A stretch of DNA of 64,000 nucleotides from contig OZ024907.1 of assembly GCA_964017125.1 (NCBI GenBank), forward strand, positions 27,387,216 through 27,451,215. Direction: 5' to 3'. The translations under genes and the position numbers were made by a program. The stretch comes from Flabesymbios commensalis. Its lineage: Eukaryota > Annelida > Polychaeta > Terebellida > Flabelligeridae. The notes beneath the pieces are model-generated. The model saw nothing but the letters and a program-made list of their open reading frames with translations. It was not told the origin of the DNA and ran no database searches. This document shows, piece after piece, positions 1 through 12,166 of this stretch (its first letter is position 1; each line of letters starts with the position of its first letter).

Positions 1-1260
1 AATAAGAAATACGGGCCATACATGGCCTTTGTTTTCTTAACCCAGATATGTGTATGCTTACAGATATGTGTATGTTATTTATATTTATAAATGTCATATA
101 TATTTTTAATGAAAGAATATTGCAGCTTTTCATGAAAATATGTCGATTCAGCCTGGACTGAAATCTAAAACATGAAATTTTGCTCGGAGTTTTAGTGTAT
201 ACTTTCTTATCCACTTATTTTTTTGCAAAACATTGTGTGTGCTGAATTCGAATCTGTCAGATCGCATTCTATATTTTGTGACCTTCACATTCAAATTAGC
301 AAAACACAAAATGGCCACCAAAATGTTAAGAAAGTCCATATTTACCATAGTTTGTCGCACATAAACGCACAATTTATGGTTTCTGCAAGATTTTTAATTG
401 ATAATTTAGTTCTTGTGACCTTTATTTGACCTTTCAATCCCAGATATTCGTCGTTTTTGTGTATTCACTGCTACTATAAGTAGCCATATACTGTTAAACA
501 TGTTGACGACAAGCAGACGTATTTTGTGGTAACATAGTGGATTAAGAATAAACGTTGCTGACGAGTATATTTGAGAATTCAAAATGACCGCGAAATTCTA
601 AATTTGTGTGACGGATAGCAAACAAGCATTTCTGATGTTCATTGCTCATTGTCTGACCTATAGGCCCAATTTATCGTAAAATCCAAGATGGGCGTCATTT
701 TACATATTTACCCTTAATAAATGACGTTATTCTAAATAATAAGCACAGCAAAACATGTTAGAATATACTGTGCTTAAACATAGTTTCGAAAGCTTTGTAA
801 CCCAATCTACCGTATTACGTAGTCTATTTTTTAAATTTCCAATAAACAAATGCTGTTTATGATGTTATAGTTCATGTGCATAAAAACCGCTTTCATTTGT
901 GTGTTGGTGGTAACCCATTATAAATTTGTAGGTCAAATATAGGTCATATGATCGAGAAATATGAGACATTAATTTATCAACTCAAAATCGTGCAGAAACC
1001 AGTAATCGTGAAAAAATAATGTGTAGCAAAAATATATAAAAGATGTCGTTTTTGACGGCCATTTTTTGCTTTGCTTATTTAAAGGTGAATGAATCCAAAT
1101 ATAGAATGTTATCCGACAGATTCGAATTCAGCACACACAAAATATGTACAAACAGGCGATACAAAAATGTAGACATAAAGCAGCTCTTTGGGATGACATC
1201 AATTTTCGTTTTTAATTTTGCATCGAAGTAGTGTATCCCACAGATCATGATTTTATTTTT
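1..1260. repeat. Dispersed repeat arms in opposite orientation
   Basis: Bases about 1-470 read on the minus strand resemble bases about 910-1260 read on the plus strand. Shared blocks include a GACAGATTCGAATTCAGCAC motif (minus near 240-262, plus near 1118-1137), a 'gcagaaacca' block and the 'aggtcaaatataggtca' block. The same family recurs at 14140-14200 plus 17075-17290, and in part at 5640-5790. No coding capacity was recognised; the short reading frames here are repeat sequence. The window begins inside the left arm. Alternatively these are two independent insertions of one family. Confidence 0.55.
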
Positions 1261-2579
1261 TTCAGAGTTTTTAGATTTTTAAAGTATTTTTTATTCGCAC
1301 TTTTATGAATACGACTGTAACCCAAACGAACGTTTTGTATACCTAAACACATGCTAAAGGACGTTCCAATGTTCCTACAGCATTGGACCACATGTTACTG
1401 CCGTCAACCCAGCGTTGAGCAGACATTCGGTGCTGCGAGAGAACCTCCCTGATCAGCCCGTTCCCACAGCAATTATGGGCGGCAGCTATTGGTGTAAGTA
1501 TGTGGTTACTTTAAACATGCCGTCTGAGATGACTATGGAGACAATTTAATTGATTTTTTGAAAGAAACTAAGATGTGTATTTTGAATGGCAGGATAATCC
1601 CAGAGAAAGATAATTTTACATGTGTGTCAAATAGAGGGAAGTCTGTGGTCGACTATATGTTGACACCTCATGATTGTTATGGTAACATTGTTGCTTTTAA
1701 TGTACACATGGTTAGCGATATAATACTAGAATGTGATTTACCAAACAAGAAATTGATGATGTGTATAACAAGTTATGTTCAATAATAATATCTGAAATGG
1801 ATAGATGTGGTCAAAATAAAGAAGCCAGTAATGTAACTAGAAAACGTCATAAGCCATATAAGCCCTATTGGAATACGAATTTGTCCCAATTATGGAAGGA
1901 TATGCATGAGAAAGAAAAAATATGTAGAAAAAAGGAGCTAGAAACAGAAAATTGATCCTAAAAAATAAATTTGTACAAGCACAAAAAATATTTGATAAAA
2001 GTTTACGTTCAGCTGAAAGAAATTATAATAGAGATACACTACAAAACATAGAAAAATTAAACGTTAATGACCCAAATGCATTCTGGGCACATATAAAACG
2101 AATGGGTAGTAGATCACGTAATATTCCACTCAATTTTGATAAAGATGGTATGACGACAACTGATATAACAACAGTACTAGAAAATTGGAAAACTGAATTT
2201 GAAAGTTTATATAACCAAACAGGGCAAGGAGATTGGGACGACCAATTTTATGAGAACGCAAAACAAATATGTATAACAACATTAAAGGTGTGGTCAACTG
2301 TCAAAATTCGCGGGACAAGGGTCCCCCAGAAGGCAATAGTGCCCGTGGGTAGGCCAAGTCCCTATTCCATAATAATACTAAATATGCGTTTCATACCCAA
2401 AACCTCATTAAGAGCAAGTTCTTAAATCTCAGCAAGTTCATATATACTTGAGCGACATCTATGAGTTTATAATTCAAAGCTCTTGGCCCTTACCCCTACT
2501 TGGTCGCTGGCTTGCAAACAAACTGACTGTATTACTGCGGGGATGTTGAAACTGCTTGACCCAAGCTTGTATTGACATG

Positions 2580-2687
2580 CCCAGTAAACACAAAACATTT
2601 GCATGACTTTATGCAATGTTGGACCAACGTCGAAGACGTTGGGCCGACGTTGTATAAATGTTATACAAATGTCTTGTGTTTGCTGGG
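2580..2687. mobile_element. Palindromic MITE of the CCCAGYAAACA family inside the LINE
   Basis: A 108-bp near-palindrome opens with CCCAGTAAACACAAAACATT and closes with AATGTCTTGTGTTTGCTGGG. Its centre, 'caacgtcgaagacgttgggcc', is typical of the family. A second, more diverged unit follows at 2690-2806. Both sit in foreign sequence (about 2290-2825) that interrupts the LINE between its linker and reverse transcriptase, so they arrived after the LINE. Confidence 0.75.
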
Positions 2688-4983
2688 CAGGAGGACTTTC
2701 TCTCAAACATTGTACATTTATTCAATGTTGGTTCAATGTTGATGTTGTCCAGTGTCGCAGACGTTGGCCTAGCATTAAAACAGCATTGGATCAATGTCCC
2801 GTTTAAGTAGTATCTTGTAATCAGTTCAGTGGCTATATTAATGCCGTCAATCTGTACTCTGTACTCGTCAATCTGTGCAGTTGAATCATTCTTTAACTAC
2901 GAATCAAGCTATTTTCTTAATGCTGTGATTTCCTTTGCTGAAGTTGTTAAATGTATTATTAATTTAAAAAATAATAAAGCATCTGGTCCAGACCAAATTC
3001 CGAATGAAATACTTAAGACGCATAAGCTTGAAATTTTATTATACAAATATTTCAGGTTATGTTTTGAAAACAAATGTACGCCATCAGTTTGGTTGAAGGG
3101 TATAATAACACCAATACCTCAAAATGCCATGAATGATCCCAATCTTCCACTCAGTTATAGAGGTATTAGTATTTTGTCGTGCATTGGTAAAGTGTACAGT
3201 TCACTTTTGAATAATAGGTTATCTAAATATTTAGATATGACAGGAATAATGTCTGATGAACAAAATGGCTTTCGGTGTAAACGTAGTTGTGAAGATCATA
3301 TATACTCTTTGTCTAGCATTGTACGTAATAGAATGAAATTAAACCTCCCAACCTTTACAACATTTATCAATTTTTCCAAGGAATTTGACTCCATTGATAG
3401 AAATTTAATGTTATATAAACTATTGGTAAACGGAGTTGATGGCAGCTTCTATAATGCGATCAAGTCGTTGTATGCTGGTACAATTTTACAACTCAGAATT
3501 AATAGTCACTTGACAGATATTTTTACAGTAACTAATGGAGTTCGTCAAGGAGATACTATATCACCTATCCTATTTAATCTATATACAAATGACCTTGTTG
3601 ATGAATTAAATGCCTTGAAATGTGGAGTTGATATAGATGGTCGATGTGTTTCTATTTTGTTATATGCAGATGATGTTGTTATTATGTCTGATTCAGAAGA
3701 TAAATTGCAAAAAATGCTTAATTGTGTATATTCCTGGTGTAGGAGGTGGCGTTTATGTGTTAATCTCGCCAAAACCAACGTAGTTCATTTTAGAGCTAAA
3801 CGACGAAAATTGTATTAGTATAAATTTTATTATGAAACAAATGTTATTGATTATGTATGTAAATATAAATATCTCGGAGTTGTTTTTCACGAACATATGG
3901 ATTTTATTGAATGTGCAAATCATCTCGCAGATGCTGCAGGCCGAGCACTTGGAGCTGTTATAAGTAAGTTCCGTAAACTAAAGAACATACGATTTTTAAC
4001 CTTTACCAAATTATTTAATGCCATGGTTATCCCAGTAATGGATTATAGCGCAGGTGTATGGGGATTTAAATATTATCATAAATGTAACCGCGCTCAAACT
4101 CGTGCGCTATCTTACTTTTTGGGTGTACAAAGCCCCAGTAGTGGGAATACAGGGTGATGTGGGATGGATATTACCAAAATATAGACGACTCTTAAAAATG
4201 TTACAACTATGGAATCATTTGCTTTCTTTAGATGAAAACAGGCTGACAAAACATATTTTTGAATGGGAATATGCAAATAATTTTGGTAATGGAAACAGTT
4301 GGATTGATGAAATTAAACAAATTTTCCAGTTGGTTGATAAAGAAGATGATTTTAATAATTTATTTAGAGTTGATTTGAAATATTTTTCAATATTGTTGTA
4401 TGGTGTTATGGAGCGCGAATGGCAACGCGAAATATTAGTTAAACCAAAACTGAGAACATATATTACTTTCAAAAACTTGTTTAAAGAAGAAGAATATTTA
4501 TCTAAAATCATGTCGAGGAAAGCACGTTCACTAATTTCACAAATACGACTGGGAATTTTACCATTAGAAATAGGAAGTAGGACGTTTCAGAGGGGTTAGC
4601 CCCGAAACAGACTATGTCAAAATTGCAATTTGGGTGTGGTAGAAAGTGAGGTTCACTTTATATGTGAATGCCCTTTATATAATGATTTGAGACACGTTAT
4701 GAATAATAAATATATTTTTCCCCTAAATGCCACAATGTCTGATAAATTTGAGCTGATAATGTCAAGTAATTGCAGATTTCTAGGTACTTATATTTGTCAG
4801 GCATGGGATAGGCGTACTGATAATATGTATAACAGGTGATATGTGGCATGTAATAACAACAACTTATGTATAACGTAGTTTTGTATTATATTATTTTTAT
4901 TTGTGGTATTGGGGTCATATTTGTCACTATGTATATTGACAGATATGACTCTTTTGTACTAAACGTTACTGATATATTTGGTT

Positions 4984-5106
4984 CAAGCGAACACAGTCCA
5001 GCGGGCGCTGGACGTCCGCCCGGTGTTTGGGCCGATGTTGGGCCAGCGTAGTGGACGGTGGGCCGGCATTGGTCCGGTGTTGGGCTGGTGTCCCGTGTTT
5101 GCTGGG
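4984..5106. mobile_element. Palindromic MITE of the CCCAGYAAACA family in the LINE 3' region
   Basis: A GC-rich island between 'gcgaacacagtcca' and 'gtgtttgctggg', with the family centre (about 5043-5065, 'ccagcgtagtggacggtgggcc'). It is much richer in G+C than its surroundings. A further diverged unit ends at about 5200 ('gtctgctgggat'). Confidence 0.65.
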
Positions 5107-5639
5107 AGGGTATCCACTCTGTGTTGGTTCAGATTTGATCTATGTCTTCGGTGCTGTCCCGGCACTGCCCCAACATTGGGTCGATCCTGGTGTCTGCTGG
5201 GATTTACAATATTGTGTAATAATGTTGATTTTTGGCTGTTTCGTTCAGCGTATATGTTTTTTTTTACTACATACATTTTGGAGTGACTTATAAGCCCAAA
5301 TGGGCTGGGTACTATATTGTAAACATATTTATATTGTCATTGGATCTGTTTGTACATGTCACTATAATAAAAATATACAATACAATACAATTGTGGTATG
5401 CTGTAAACTATGTCAGTATACGTCTTGGAAATAGAGCTTGTTTCGTCTTTTTCAGTGCCTTGACATTGTTTTTTTTTACATTTTTGTATTTTATTTAAGA
5501 TCAGTAGGTTATATAGCTTCATATAAATTAAACTTTCAAAATTAATAGAAATTGAAAATTCTCATCCCAAGGGGCAGCTTTAAATGCCGAGCACAGCTCA
5601 CATTTTTACAGTAAGCTTTCACTTAAAATAAATATGCCA

Positions 5640-5790
5640 TGTACATATCAAAATACCACTCAGTTTTAAGCATGTACACATCTGGGTTTAGAAAACATAG
5701 GTCACATATATGGCCAATAATGTTTTATTAAGTCATTTCCATTGACCATGTTGACTAGTTTGTTTTGTTGTCGATTCTGATTATTTGTAA
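5640..5790 (+). repeat. Copy of the dispersed repeat that hosts the second LINE
   Basis: This resembles 17160-17290 over about 130 bp: 'taagcatgtacacatctgggtt', then 'gaaaacatagg', 'ttttattaagtcatttcc' and 'ccatgttga...tttgttttgttgt'. The minus strand of bases 1-60 carries the same blocks. No coding potential was seen. Confidence 0.6.
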
Positions 5791-5799
5791 TAAAAAAAC

Positions 5800-6820
5800 C
5801 GTATACATGTGTAGAGATAACTGTTTAATCCACAGCACTATGCAATACATCAGTTGAACGGAAATTTAGTTATCGCTTATATGGTATATTGCATGTGTAG
5901 ATTGGTAAACTAGAACCGCAAAGACAGACGTTCGCGTAACCCCACCCCTAATATTAGACAGGTTTTGGGGTCCCCCCCCCTCATATAGTAAAAATAATAT
6001 AGTTCGTCCCTTATTTTTTACTTGTAGTATCTCTTTTCATGTAAGTAGTGGGGGGGGGGGTGCACGGTGACCAATTCTGGCTCATGGACTATGTTCATAT
6101 CTTATATCATATCTTGTTTAGGCTGTTAACAAGACTGGTGGACGCACCAGGAATAGACTTTAAGTAAACATGCCCTTCCGCTCTTGTTGCACAAAGTCAG
6201 TTTTTCACGAGGAGATACCTATATATTGTCAACTTTTCCTGTGTCTCAGGTACAGCATAATAAAACCCGCGAACAGAATATTACGAAAAGGTCTGGGGGA
6301 GCTATCATTTCCAACCGTTCCGAAAAACAAACGACTTGCTGCAAGGTTTATTCAGTTGGCGTATTCGTCTCGTGATATAGCCTAGTAATCAGCGTGTTTT
6401 GCTGTGGTGCCGTCAGAATATCATCAATTGTGTTTAACTCAACTTCCATCACTAGGAACAAGGCCAAACAGCACAAAATATTTTTCAAAAACAGGTCCCT
6501 AATCGTACAAATCCATCAACGTAATTGAATTTTTGTTGGTAGTGTTATCAAGAATTTCTAACCCTCGACAATTGTAAATGTGCAGATACTTAACTTAGAT
6601 TATATGAAAGTCATTCAGATAAATGTCGAGCTTTTTGGTGAACTGTATGTTGCCATGCAGATTATAGATGCATATTTGTTTCGCTTGAAATGTCGTCATC
6701 CCCTCCATCATTCTCACATTATGTTAAACTACATCTACCAAGTACCCAGGCTGATTCACTTCTTGGGAGGCCAATTGAATCACCTTAATCTGTAAATGGG
6801 AAGATATATCATATCATTGT
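5800..6820. other. Stretch without a recognised gene
   Basis: This is AT-rich sequence with poly-C and poly-G runs near 5970 and 6050. Short reading frames near 6170-6385 overlap each other in different frames and match no family I recognise. I see no supported feature here. Confidence 0.5.
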
Positions 6821-6825
6821 TGCAA

Positions 6826-7170
6826 GTATGTATGTATGTATGTATGTATGTATGTATGTATGTATGTATGTATGTATGTATGTATGTTTGTATGTATGTA
6901 TGTATGTATGTATGTATGTATGTATGTATGTATGTATGTATGTATGTATGTATGTATGTATGTATGTATGTATGTATGTATGTATGTATGTATGTATGTA
7001 TGTATGTATGTATGTATGTATGTATGTATGTATGTATGTATGTATGTATGTATGTATGTATGTATGTATGTATGTATGTATGTATGTATGTATGTATGTA
7101 TGTATGTATGTATGTATGTATGTATGTATGTATGTATGTATGTATGTATGTATGTATGTATGTATGTATG
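6826..7170. repeat. TGTA tetranucleotide microsatellite, about 345 bp
   Basis: This is nearly pure (TGTA)n, about 86 units, with a single visible interruption near 6886 ('tatgtttgtatg'). Long reading frames exist in several frames on both strands only because a tetranucleotide lacking stops stays open. They are not genes. The purity suggests recent expansion. Confidence 0.97.
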
Positions 7171-7300
7171 CACGCCATTTTAATCCATTTGATAAATTAT
7201 ATTCATTTATGAAGTATTCCTGTGAAATTGTACTATACCCGAGATCTGACTAGATTTTGAAGCAAATCCGTACACGAAAAAAGGTCCGATTTTCAGATTA

Positions 7301-7730
7301 GCCTAATACAAATTGGAGGGATTAAATTGTTTGACCCAAATTGATTATTTCTCCAACGGCAATATTGTTTTTATTGTGGTCGTGCGCCGCCTCAGATATT
7401 TTTGCACTCTGCCAACTCGGCGGCCATTTTTTTAATTGAGGGGAGGGGGTTGTTGGTAGCGGTCAGGGTCAAAAGTGTAGACATGTATATTTTCACTTTA
7501 GTGCAAAGGTCTGGTTGTATCCTCTTGTGGTTGTGTAGAATGTTTGACCCTTTGAATCCTGAAGGAGGACGGTGGCGCGTCACCAATTTTAATTTAAAAT
7601 TAAATAGCCAATACAAATTGGTTGGGGGGACAAAATTTTTTGACCCAAATTGATATTTCTCAACCAGAATTATTGCTTTTATTGTGGCTGTTATGTTTGC
7701 ACTCTGCCAACTCGGCGACCATTTTTCAAG
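7301..7730 (+). repeat. Local direct duplication, offset about 306 bp
   Basis: Bases 7301-7435 and 7607-7730 share the same ordered blocks: 'aatacaaattgg', 'tttgacccaaattgat', 'tttttattgtgg' and 'tttgcactctgccaactcgg'. The second copy runs into the decayed coding block that starts near 7770. Confidence 0.75.
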
Positions 7731-7769
7731 ATGGCGTCCTATTTTTCTTGCGAGCACTCACTAGTCTGA

Positions 7770-8600
7770 ACTCCTGAATGCTTTGCCAGTTAGAAGATAA
7801 CGTGACAGATGCTGCAGACAAAATTGGTTCTTCAGACATGAAGATTGTCTTGTCCAAAGAGGATATAATGGCAAATAATACTGAATATCACAGATCGTGC
7901 CTAAATGACTACTACAGGAAGGATGATGCAGCTCACTGTGATTTCTCTGAGGGATCAAAGAACATGCCTTCAATGAGTAGATAGGGGATCTCAGGTGCTG
8001 TTCTGAGCATGGTTGATCTGACACTGGTGTACAATAAACGACTGGAATATTTTGGCCTAAACGACACCTTTGGTCACACCACACGACTAAAACATGACAT
8101 TATCTGCAGAATCCCTGATATCACATATGTCCAGCTGCAGATTTCAACACGACGTTGGCAGCTGGTGTTTCAGGAAGAGCTGAGAAAGCCAGTTGAAGAC
8201 CTTGAGAAGTCAAACAACACAAACGCAGATGTGGAGATCTTAGCACAAAGTGCTAATTAAGATACTGCCAATGAAACTATTGAATAGAGACAAGTGTTTT
8301 CAGGCTCATTTAGCAGTGATTCAGAAGCAGATTCAGTAGGCACAACCCTGAAGTCCTACCTTCACATGCTGTTAGATGGCCCAGGTATTGACAAACTCTC
8401 TCCTCCTGAAAAGTCGTCGTGAAATGTATTGCTCAGATTATCCTGCATAATTCTGGTGGAAAGAGGTCCAACAAAGAAGATGGTGTGGCCAGACACACAC
8501 AAGAGAGATAAACTCCGTTGTCACTAGAATTGTCCATGAAGGCTCATATGAGAACAGACAAAAAAGAGTCATTGATAAATATGCTGGCTGAGCTAAGCAT
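7770..8600 (+). pseudogene. Decayed copy of a multi-copy, repeat-associated protein gene
   Basis: One short coding block (about 7778-7984) has a Cys/His pattern (EYHRSCLNDYY). A second block (about 8009-8260) has YNKRLEYFGLND followed by TTRLKHDIICRIPDI. Further fragments to 8600 read LKSYLHMLLDGP and MLAELSISYRR. From memory, this order of short motifs occurs in large uncharacterised gene families of cnidarians, lancelets and other invertebrates that behave like mobile-element cargo. I cannot name the family. The copy is broken in several places and is a fossil. Frames overlapping it on the minus strand are shadows. Confidence 0.5.
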
Positions 8601-8976
8601 CTCTTATAGGCGATGGGCTACATATGGCTACCATGCATCCCCCCCCCCCACATCTCAATAAAACTAAGTTTTTTGGAGCCCTGGGATATACTGAGCACGA
8701 AACCGAATGTTACCATTGAAAATATAGGAATGCGTGTTTTGTATGTATCCACATTTAGGACACGGTTTTTCAATCCAGATATGCTTTTAAATCAGATTTT
8801 TTTACCTGACTTGGCATCGAAAGAATGGCCATCAATCAAGATTAGATTTTTTTTCGTTTTATTCGTGGCGATCTGCAAAGTGGTTGGTCTATAGGTACTA
8901 TCAGTACTATAATATATATAATTGATGACACAAACTCAATACTAAGTGGAGGCTTATAAACTAATATACATAGGAA

Positions 8977-9782
8977 TTAGGGGGAGGGGCACCATTTAAT
9001 TTCCTGGGGCAGGGGCTGCAGTATTTTTGAATTTAATATTTTCAAACTAAATTTTCATGAAATAATGTATTTATTAATTTATTTAAGCAAATCTATACAG
9101 GGTGGACATTATTAACATTATTAGCAATCAGCATATTTTACACAAGTGCCCAGTAGTGAATATATACGTCATATGAAAAAAATGACAGTCAGATGAAATT
9201 GATATACAAAAGTATATGTTAAGATTGTCATGATTATTTATACAACATATATATATATATTCAACGTAGATTAACATAATAAAATGAAAAAGCGAACGGT
9301 TCGCCATAAGAAGGGAAAATATCAGAACATAATTTGGTTCCTTGCTTTATATGTGATAAAACAAATTAAGAACTCATATTGTTCTGTAATTGTTTGCTAT
9401 CCCAAGTTCCTGATAATGTGTATTCTCGATACTTCCCAGTTTTGGGTTACAATGCGGGCATCTCGTTTTTGCAGCTTTTGTAAATGGTTCATAATTCACA
9501 CTGGTAAATAATTTTCTGAAAGACATGTTGTAAAAAATTGCCCTTAAAAAATTACGCCTAGCTGCGCTCGGCACCATTAAATTACCCTTAAACTCCACTC
9601 GGCTCTTTAATATAAACCCCAGATCATTACTTATGCCATAGTTTAGGATCAAACTTTGTAGACAGAAACAAATCTGAGAAAGTGAAATAAATATAGTGCA
9701 GGAAGTGAAATAAATAATTTGTCCAACTAAAAACCTGTAGCCCCCTCCCCACTAGTAATTGAATTGTGGCCCCTAACCCTAA
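8977..9782. mobile_element. Possible TIR element, about 0.8 kb
   Basis: The left end 'ttagggggaggggcaccat' and the reverse complement of the right end ('ttagggttaggggccacaat') resemble each other. The right end also resembles the end of the element at 33604-33832, including a 'gaaataaataattt' block. The interior is AT-rich with no recognisable protein. Confidence 0.4.
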
Positions 9783-9789
9783 GTATATT

Positions 9790-10820
9790 CAGATTTAATT
9801 ATTGCTTCGGTCTATTGACTTAGCGAATTGTTGTTATTAAAATTTATTTTTTCTATGTAATACTAAGATTATGAAATGCACCATGGCATTTTTCATGTTA
9901 TTTCAAATGAAGCGAATCGTTTTTAAAATATTTTTTTCACGAAGAAGATATGAAGGCGTGGGTATAAATAGTGTGATAATATTATAATGAGAATTGGTAA
10001 TAAAGATAATTTGATATGCAAATCGTATTTCTAGGTGTAATTTATCCCACGTTATTGTTGTATATTTGAACTTATATTTAAAACTCCTCAGGAGGATAAA
10101 AACCTATTTGGATCCCATTTAGTGCGCATAAGATTGACATAGCTCCGATTTCTGTGTTAGTTTTAGCATTTGGTGCGATCGTTTTCTAATTGTAGGTTCA
10201 TTTAGATATCGCTGAGTCGTTCAATACGAAATCTTTGTCACACCTTGCCACACCATTATTGATCCATGTGGAGGAAGTAATATTACTCTTCAAATAGTTT
10301 CTAACCGGTGGAAATCATTCGAATAGACACTGATTTTCTATGTTTTGAGTTTGTATACCGTCTGTGATATCTGCCCATGCGCACTGAAATATTATGCTCA
10401 TTAGTGGTCTACATTTAAAACGTAGGCAGGCCTCTATGTAGAATTTGTTTTCATCTAGCAATTGAGTCAGCTACAAATTAATTAATTTTTTTAATCAGGC
10501 AATTGAATCAGCTACAAATTAATTTAAAATGCTATTGAGTACTGTAGGACTTGAAAAATAAAGACTATTAGATTGACCTTGACGACATTCATCGGACTTT
10601 TGTGTGTGAAATCCATTTTATCCATCACAGTTGAAGCGTCTAATGGATATCATTCAAGATGAGAGATCACTGTGTAGCCTTACCTAATGGAAAAGATGGT
10701 CTGTGCTGTTATTCTTAATGGTCCATTAGGCATGGCGATGTTTTGATGGATTGATCGTTATCGTTAATTATATAAAGATGCCTCCATGATTTCTCCAGAT
10801 AATTACCCATACGTGATCGT
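9790..10820. other. Region upstream of the GPCR gene
   Basis: No coding sequence was recognised. A 17-base 'cagctacaaattaatta'-type block is present twice (near 10469 and 10509). The sequence 'cattgcag' at 10821-10828 would serve as a 3' splice site for a 5'-UTR exon, which would place the promoter further upstream. This is unproven. Confidence 0.4.
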
Positions 10821-10858
10821 CATTGCAGGCAGGACAGCACCGTTCACAGGTAATAACA

Positions 10859-11956
10859 ATGAATAACTCGCCGAACACATCAGCTATGACTGAAACTGAT
10901 TCCATCAACGAGACAGTCGCAGGTACGACGGCCGCTCTGCCATTATTTGACCCTGGGTACATCATGCAAACAGACACTTTTCGTGTATGCATCCAAATTA
11001 TAGAGAAAAAATATTACTATATAATTCCGATGGCAGTTGTCTTCAACATGTTCTGTTTTGCAGTACTTTCTACACGCCTCCGTCAAAACCCTGCATACAT
11101 GTTGATGGGCAGTATAGCTATATGGGATATGCTTACAATTCTCTTCAGAGGATTCAATTCTATGATTACCAAATATAACTGGGTGTTAGGTGATAATGGA
11201 TGCCGTATCTATTCATTCTTGATGGACCTCACTCCTGAAGTTGCAGTGTGGTTGGTGGTAGTGCTCACTGCTGACAGATGTATTGCTGTATGGTTCCCCT
11301 TGCGTCACAGAGAACTGTGTAGTCTGAAACGTGTCATGATCGTGTATGCTGCAGTCGTCGTCATCTCCATGATAACTGTCTGCGACCATCTTTGGCTTCT
11401 GCACGGCGAGGCTGGACCGACAGGCTACCAGTGCGTTTTTGACTTTGACTATATGTACATAGTTACTCGGTTCAAATGGGCTTATGTCGCCTGGTACAGC
11501 TACACACCAACAGTACTTATGGTCCTTCTCAATTTTCTGCTAGCTTTTAAAGTACGCCGCCAGGCGGCTCTTCTAGGTGGCGCCAAACAAGCTGGTGGCA
11601 AAAAAGGAGTAAATATAGAGGCCCACGTGACACGTATGGCGCTGCTGGTTTCCGTTACCTTTGTTATTCTCTTTGTTCCACAATGCGTCTTCAACGTCAT
11701 CTTGATATTCTGGAAATACATCGCTACAAACGAAAAATTCCTCACATACATAGAAACCCTCACTGTTGTTCATCTGATGAACGACATTAATCATATAGTC
11801 AACCCGTTCCTTTACTTCTTCAGCGGTCGCCGTTTTCGACAGGATGCATTGGCCCTGGTCAATAAGTGCTTTTGTCGCCACAGCACCAAAACTAATGGTA
11901 AAATGCCCAATGCATCCACGTCTGGCATGGTGACAAGTGTATCACAAGTCACTTAA
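10859..11956 (+). CDS. Class A (rhodopsin-like) orphan peptide-type GPCR, single coding exon
   Basis: A 365-residue seven-helix receptor of the plasma membrane, expected to signal through heterotrimeric G proteins. I chose the ATG at 10859 (A at -3). The frame is open for 12 codons upstream, but without an ATG. N-glycosylation sites: N2, N6, N17. Helices: TM1 about 52-72, TM2 79-99 (D90), TM3 113-146, TM4 157-178, TM5 208-233 (P217), TM6 259-285 (P274), TM7 300-322 with NPFLY at 315-319. C115 and C192 can form the TM3-ECL2 disulphide. Oddities: DRY is DRC (139-141) and CWxP is LFVP. The tail has C337/C339, possible palmitoylation sites. General style resembles invertebrate FMRFamide/TRH-receptor-like groups, but no ligand can be assigned. 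There is no intron in the coding region. AATAAA occurs 205 bp after the stop. Confidence 0.9.
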   Translation: MNNSPNTSAMTETDSINETVAGTTAALPLFDPGYIMQTDTFRVCIQIIEKKYYYIIPMAVVFNMFCFAVLSTRLRQNPAYMLMGSIAIWDMLTILFRGFNSMITKYNWVLGDNGCRIYSFLMDLTPEVAVWLVVVLTADRCIAVWFPLRHRELCSLKRVMIVYAAVVVISMITVCDHLWLLHGEAGPTGYQCVFDFDYMYIVTRFKWAYVAWYSYTPTVLMVLLNFLLAFKVRRQAALLGGAKQAGGKKGVNIEAHVTRMALLVSVTFVILFVPQCVFNVILIFWKYIATNEKFLTYIETLTVVHLMNDINHIVNPFLYFFSGRRFRQDALALVNKCFCRHSTKTNGKMPNASTSGMVTSVSQVT

Positions 11957-12160
11957 ACCTGCTAATTTATCACTCGAAATTACTGATTGCAGAGTAATAT
12001 GCAACTAATGAGTAAAATATATTATTAACCATGCCGATTTTGACTCACAAGATCAAAAGTGAAACTGGCAATGTAGCGTTTACGATCGTTTGGTCGCATG
12101 GTAGCGTACTAGCTCTTTGTCATACTTTGTCAGTAAATAATCTGTTGTTGTGATTAGTAT

Positions 12161-12166
12161 AATAAA
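12161..12166 (+). promoter_or_regulatory. Candidate polyadenylation signal of the GPCR gene
   Basis: AATAAA lies 205 bp downstream of the GPCR stop codon on the same strand. It is the first canonical hexamer after the gene. Base composition alone makes such hexamers common here. Confidence 0.45.

Larger units (their letters stand above)
1527..5395 (+). mobile_element. Decayed APE-type LINE (non-LTR retrotransposon) with YADD reverse transcriptase
   Basis: In order: the C-terminal part of an AP-endonuclease domain (about 1527-1760, with NRGKSVVDYML); a linker (1790-2300); a reverse transcriptase (about 2930-3818) with KASGPDQIPNE, GVRQGDTISPILFNLY and YADD at about 3661-3675; a thumb/C-terminal region (3830-4590, with MDYSAGVWGF and GDVGW); and a Cys/His tail (4612-4690, VESEVHFICECPLY). 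The 3' UTR ends near 5391 in an ACAAT tail. The 5' end is truncated. Breaks: frame changes near 1760 and 1955, an in-frame stop at 3816, a frame change near 4130 and a stop at 4597. The first catalytic Asp position reads FINFSKEFD, so Asp is replaced by Asn. Insertions lie at about 2290-2825 and 4984-5200. The element is dead. The clade was not assigned. Confidence 0.85.

Noticed and set aside
6780-7253. Long reading frames on both strands (MYVC and HTYI repeats)
   Set aside because: They are produced by the TGTA microsatellite, which contains no stops in several frames.
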